Shown: positions 61,057 through 64,000 of the stretch, in pieces | Position numbering within the stretch: position 1 is the stretch's first letter | Layout: the number at the start of each line of letters is the position of its first letter | Origin: Inia geoffrensis | Taxonomy: Eukaryota; Chordata; Mammalia; Artiodactyla; Iniidae | DNA length: 64,000 nt | Direction: 5' to 3' | Assembly: GCA_036417435.1 (NCBI GenBank) | Contig: CM070917.1 | Coordinates: 58,192,436-58,256,435 of the forward strand | Position numbers and translations under genes: made by a program | The notes under the pieces: generated by a model | The model's database searches: none | Seen by the model: only the letters and a program-made list of their open reading frames with translations | What the model was told of the DNA's origin: nothing

Positions 61057-61952
61057 ATGAAAAGGCAGAAGACAATGTACCAGATGAAGGAACAAGATAA
61101 AACCCCAGAAGAACAACTAAATGAAGTGGAGATAGGCAACCTTCCAGAAAAAGAATTCAGAATAATAATAGTGAAGATGATCCAGGACCTCGGAAAAAGA
61201 ATGGAGGCAAAGATGGAGAAGATGCAAGAAATGTTTAACAAAGACCTAGAAGAATTAAAGAACAAACAGGGATGAACAATACAATAACTGAAATGAAACA
61301 TACACTAGAAGGAATCAGTAGCAGAATAACTGAGGCAGAAGAACGGATAAGTGACCTGGAAGACAGAATGGAGGACTTCACTGCCATGGAACAGAATAAA
61401 GAAAAAAGAATGCAAAGAAATGAAGACTGCCTGAGAAACCTCTGGGAAGACATTAAACACACCAACATTCACATTATAGGGGTCCCAGGAGAAGAAGAGA
61501 GAACGGACCCGAGAAAATACTTGAAGAGATTAGAGTTGAAAACTTCCCTAACTTGGGAAAGGAAATAGCCACCCAAGTCCAGGAAATGCAGAGTCCCAGG
61601 CAGGATAAACCCAAAGAGAAACACACTGAGACACATAGTCACCAAACTGACAAAAATTAAAGACGAAGAAAAATTATTGAAAGCAACAAGGGAAAAATGA
61701 CAAATAACATACAAGGGAACTCCCATAAGGTTAACAGCTGGTTTCTCAGCAGAAACTCTACAAGCCAGAAGGGAGTGGCACGATATATTTAAAGTGATGA
61801 AAGGGAAGAAGCTACAACTAAGATTACTCTACCTGGCAAGGATTTCATTCAGATTTGACAGAGAAATCAAAAGCTTTACAGACAAGCAAAAGCTAAGAGA
61901 ATTCAGCACCACCAAACCAGCTCTACAACAAATGCTACAGGAACTTCTCTAA
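61057..61952 (+). pseudogene. L1 ORF1 remnant
   Basis: Starts MKRQKTMYQMKEQ, followed by a coiled-coil segment rich in Glu and Lys. A small indel near 61271 breaks the frame. The frame then resumes with MNNTITEMKHTLEG and the RRM-like stretch around NIHIIGVPGEEE (about 61462-61500). Stops at 61566 and 61698 interrupt the C-terminal part. ORF1 encodes the RNA-binding trimer of the L1 particle; this copy cannot make it whole. Confidence 0.85.
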
Positions 61953-61988
61953 GTGGGAAACACAAGAGAAGAAAAGGACCTACAAAAA

Positions 61989-63781
61989 CAAACCCAAAAC
62001 AATTAAGAAAATGGTAATAGGAACATACTTATTGATAATTACGTTAAATGTGAATGGATTAAATGCTCCAACCAAAAGACACAGGCTTGCTGAATGGATA
62101 CCAAAACAAGACCCATATATATGCTGGCTACAAGAGACCCACTTCAGACCTAGAGACACACACAGACTGAAAGTTAGGGTATGGAAAAAGATATTCCATG
62201 CAAATGGAAACCAAAAGAAAGCTGGAGTAGCAATACTCATATCAGATAAAATAGACTTTAAAATAAAGAATGTTACAAGAGACAAGGAAGGACACTATAT
62301 AATGATCAAGGGATAAATCCAAGAAGAAAACATAACAATTATAAATATGTATGCACCCAACATAGGAGCACCACAATACATAAGGCAAATGCTAACAGCT
62401 ATAAAAGAGGAAATCGACAATAACACAATAACAGTGGGGGACTTTAACACCTCACTTACATCAATGGACTGATCATCCACACAGAAAATTAAAAAGGAAA
62501 CACAAGCTTTAAATGACACAATAGACCAGATAGATTTAATTGATATTTATAGGACATTCCATCTGAAAACAGCAGATTACACTTTCTTCTCAAGTACACA
62601 TGGGACACTCTCCAGGACAGATCATATCTTGGGTCACAAATCAAGCCTCAGTAAATTTAAGAAAATTGAAATCATATCAAGCATCTTTTCCAACCACAAC
62701 ACTTTGAGATTAGAAATCAATTACAGGGAAAGAAATGTAAAAACCACAAACACATGGAGGCTAAACAATACGTTACTAAATAAACAAGAGATCACTGAAG
62801 AAATCAAAAAAATACCTCGAGACAAATGACAATGAAAACACGATTCAAAACCTATGGGATGCAGCAAAAGCAGTTCTAAGAGGGAATTTTATAGCAATAC
62901 AACCCTACTTCAAGAAACAAGAAAAATCTCAATAAACAATCTAACCTTACACCTAAAGGAACTAGAGAAAGAAGAACAAACAAAACCCCAAGTTAGTAGA
63001 AAGAAAGAAATCATAAAGATCAGAGCAGAAATAAATGAAATAGAAAGAAAACAATAGCAAAGATCAATAAAACTAAAAGCTGGTTCTTTGAGAAGATAAA
63101 CAAAATTGATAAACCTTTAGCCAGACTCATCAAGAAAAAGAGGGAAAGGACTCAAATCAATAAAATTAGAAATGAGAAAGGAGAAATTACAGTGGACACC
63201 ACAGAAATACAAAGCATCATAAGAGGCTACTACAAACAACTCTATGCCAATAAAATGGACAACCTGGAAGAAACGGACAAATTCTTGGAAAGGTACAACC
63301 TTCCAAGACTGAACCAGGAAGAAATAGAAAATATAAACAGACCAATCACAAGTAATGAAATTGAAATTGTGATTAAAAATATCCCAACAAACAAATGTCC
63401 AGGACCAGATGGCTTCACAGGTGAATTCTGCCAAACATTTAGAGAAGAGCTAACAGCCATCCTTCTCAAACTCTTCCAAAAAATTGCCAAGGAAGGAACA
63501 CTCCCAAATTCATTCCACAAGGCCACCATCATCACCCTGATACCAAAACCAGACAAAGATACTACAAAAAAAAGAAAATTACAGACCAATATCACTGATG
63601 AATATAGATGCAAAAATCCTCAACAAAATACTAAGAAACAGAATCCAACAACACATTAAAAGGATCGTTCACCATGATCAAGTGGGATTTATCCCAGGGA
63701 TGCAAGGATTCTTCAATATATGCAAATAAATCAATGTGATACACCATACTAGCAAACTGAAGAATTAAAAACTGTTTGATT
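61989..63781 (+). pseudogene. L1 ORF2 remnant (endonuclease and part of RT)
   Basis: Endonuclease motifs LNVNGLNAPTKR and CWLQETHF are visible at about 62040-62145. The frame stops at 62314 and again near 62470 and 62827. The reverse-transcriptase N-terminal region includes [13 protein letters not shown] (about 63391-63429) and [10 protein letters not shown] (about 63532-63561), after which the frame shifts. The catalytic FADD segment would lie beyond the SINE and outside the window. Confidence 0.85.
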
Positions 63782-64000
63782 GGACTTCCCTGGTGGCGCA
63801 GTGGATAAAGAATCTGCCTGCCAATGCAGGGGACACGGGTTCGATCCCTGGTCCGGGAAGATGCCACATGCCACGGAGCAACTAAGCCCATGTGCCACAA
63901 CTACTGAGCCCGCATGCTGCAACTAAGGAGCCCACGTGCCGCAACTAAGGAGCCCATGTGTTGCAACTAAGGAGCCCACCTGCCACAACTATGAGCCAGT
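63782..64000 (+). mobile_element. Long CHR-1-like SINE, cut by window end
   Basis: Head GGACTTCCCTGGTGGCGCAG followed by repeated 'GCAACTAAGGAGCCCA' body units. The A-rich tail and second target-site duplication lie past the window. Confidence 0.9.

Larger units (their letters stand above)
60595..63781 (+). mobile_element. L1 element, 5' UTR to ORF2 RT, inactive
   Basis: Runs from a short 5' UTR remnant through ORF1 and ORF2 (endonuclease, then the N-terminal half of the reverse transcriptase), where a SINE interrupts it at 63782. It lies in an ENDOV intron in antisense to that gene. It is better preserved than the other L1s here, but every frame is broken. Confidence 0.88.

Noticed and set aside
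58715..64000. Search for the missing first ENDOV exons
   Set aside because: No GGVDVSF-like segment or matching N-terminal helix was found on the - strand. The exons are presumed to lie beyond the window.
1..64000. CRISPR arrays, operons, prokaryotic mobile elements
   Set aside because: The sequence is vertebrate nuclear DNA with introns and SINEs. The only direct repeats are minisatellites, microsatellites and target-site duplications.

Overview
This window is mammalian genomic DNA, most likely from a cetacean. The evidence is a set of tRNA-derived CHR-type SINEs in long and short forms on both strands, most with clean target-site duplications, together with L1 fragments and no recognisable BovB or Bov-tA elements. 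A hippopotamus cannot be excluded from the sequence alone. Two protein-coding genes can be read exon by exon. They lie tail to tail, as at human 17q25.3: NPTX1 on the + strand and the 3' part of ENDOV on the - strand.

Layout. 1-3.1 kb: non-coding DNA, a young SINE (1592-1805) and a 31-unit minisatellite (1947-3082). 3.8-6.7 kb: a CpG island holding the NPTX1 promoter (CRE-like site, TATA-like box) and exon 1. 6.0-12.0 kb: five coding exons of NPTX1, which join to a complete 432-residue neuronal pentraxin 1. 12.0-16.0 kb: a probable long 3' UTR with two TG microsatellites, a Pumilio-type motif and candidate poly(A) signals. 16-52 kb: intergenic sequence with L1s, CHR SINEs, MIR, L2-like and LTR-like fragments. 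Within it lie an orphan CpG-island promoter (31.0-31.6 kb) and a near-consensus RE1/NRSE (42.37 kb). 52.3-58.7 kb: seven coding exons of ENDOV, 233 codons, covering everything except about the first 76 residues. 58.7-64 kb: the upstream ENDOV intron, carrying a broken L1 with ORF1 and ORF2 remnants and a SINE cut by the window edge.

NPTX1 is a secreted synaptic pentraxin that clusters AMPA receptors. ENDOV is an inosine-specific ribonuclease. They share no pathway, and their linkage looks like ordinary synteny. The most interesting signals are regulatory or structural: the RE1 between a neuronal gene and a ubiquitous one, the orphan CpG island with X-box, ETS and CCAAT elements, a GC-AG intron in ENDOV, a weak exon 1 donor in NPTX1, the higher-order structure of the minisatellite, and an internally deleted L1 that still has matching flanks. 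I see no novel multi-gene system here.
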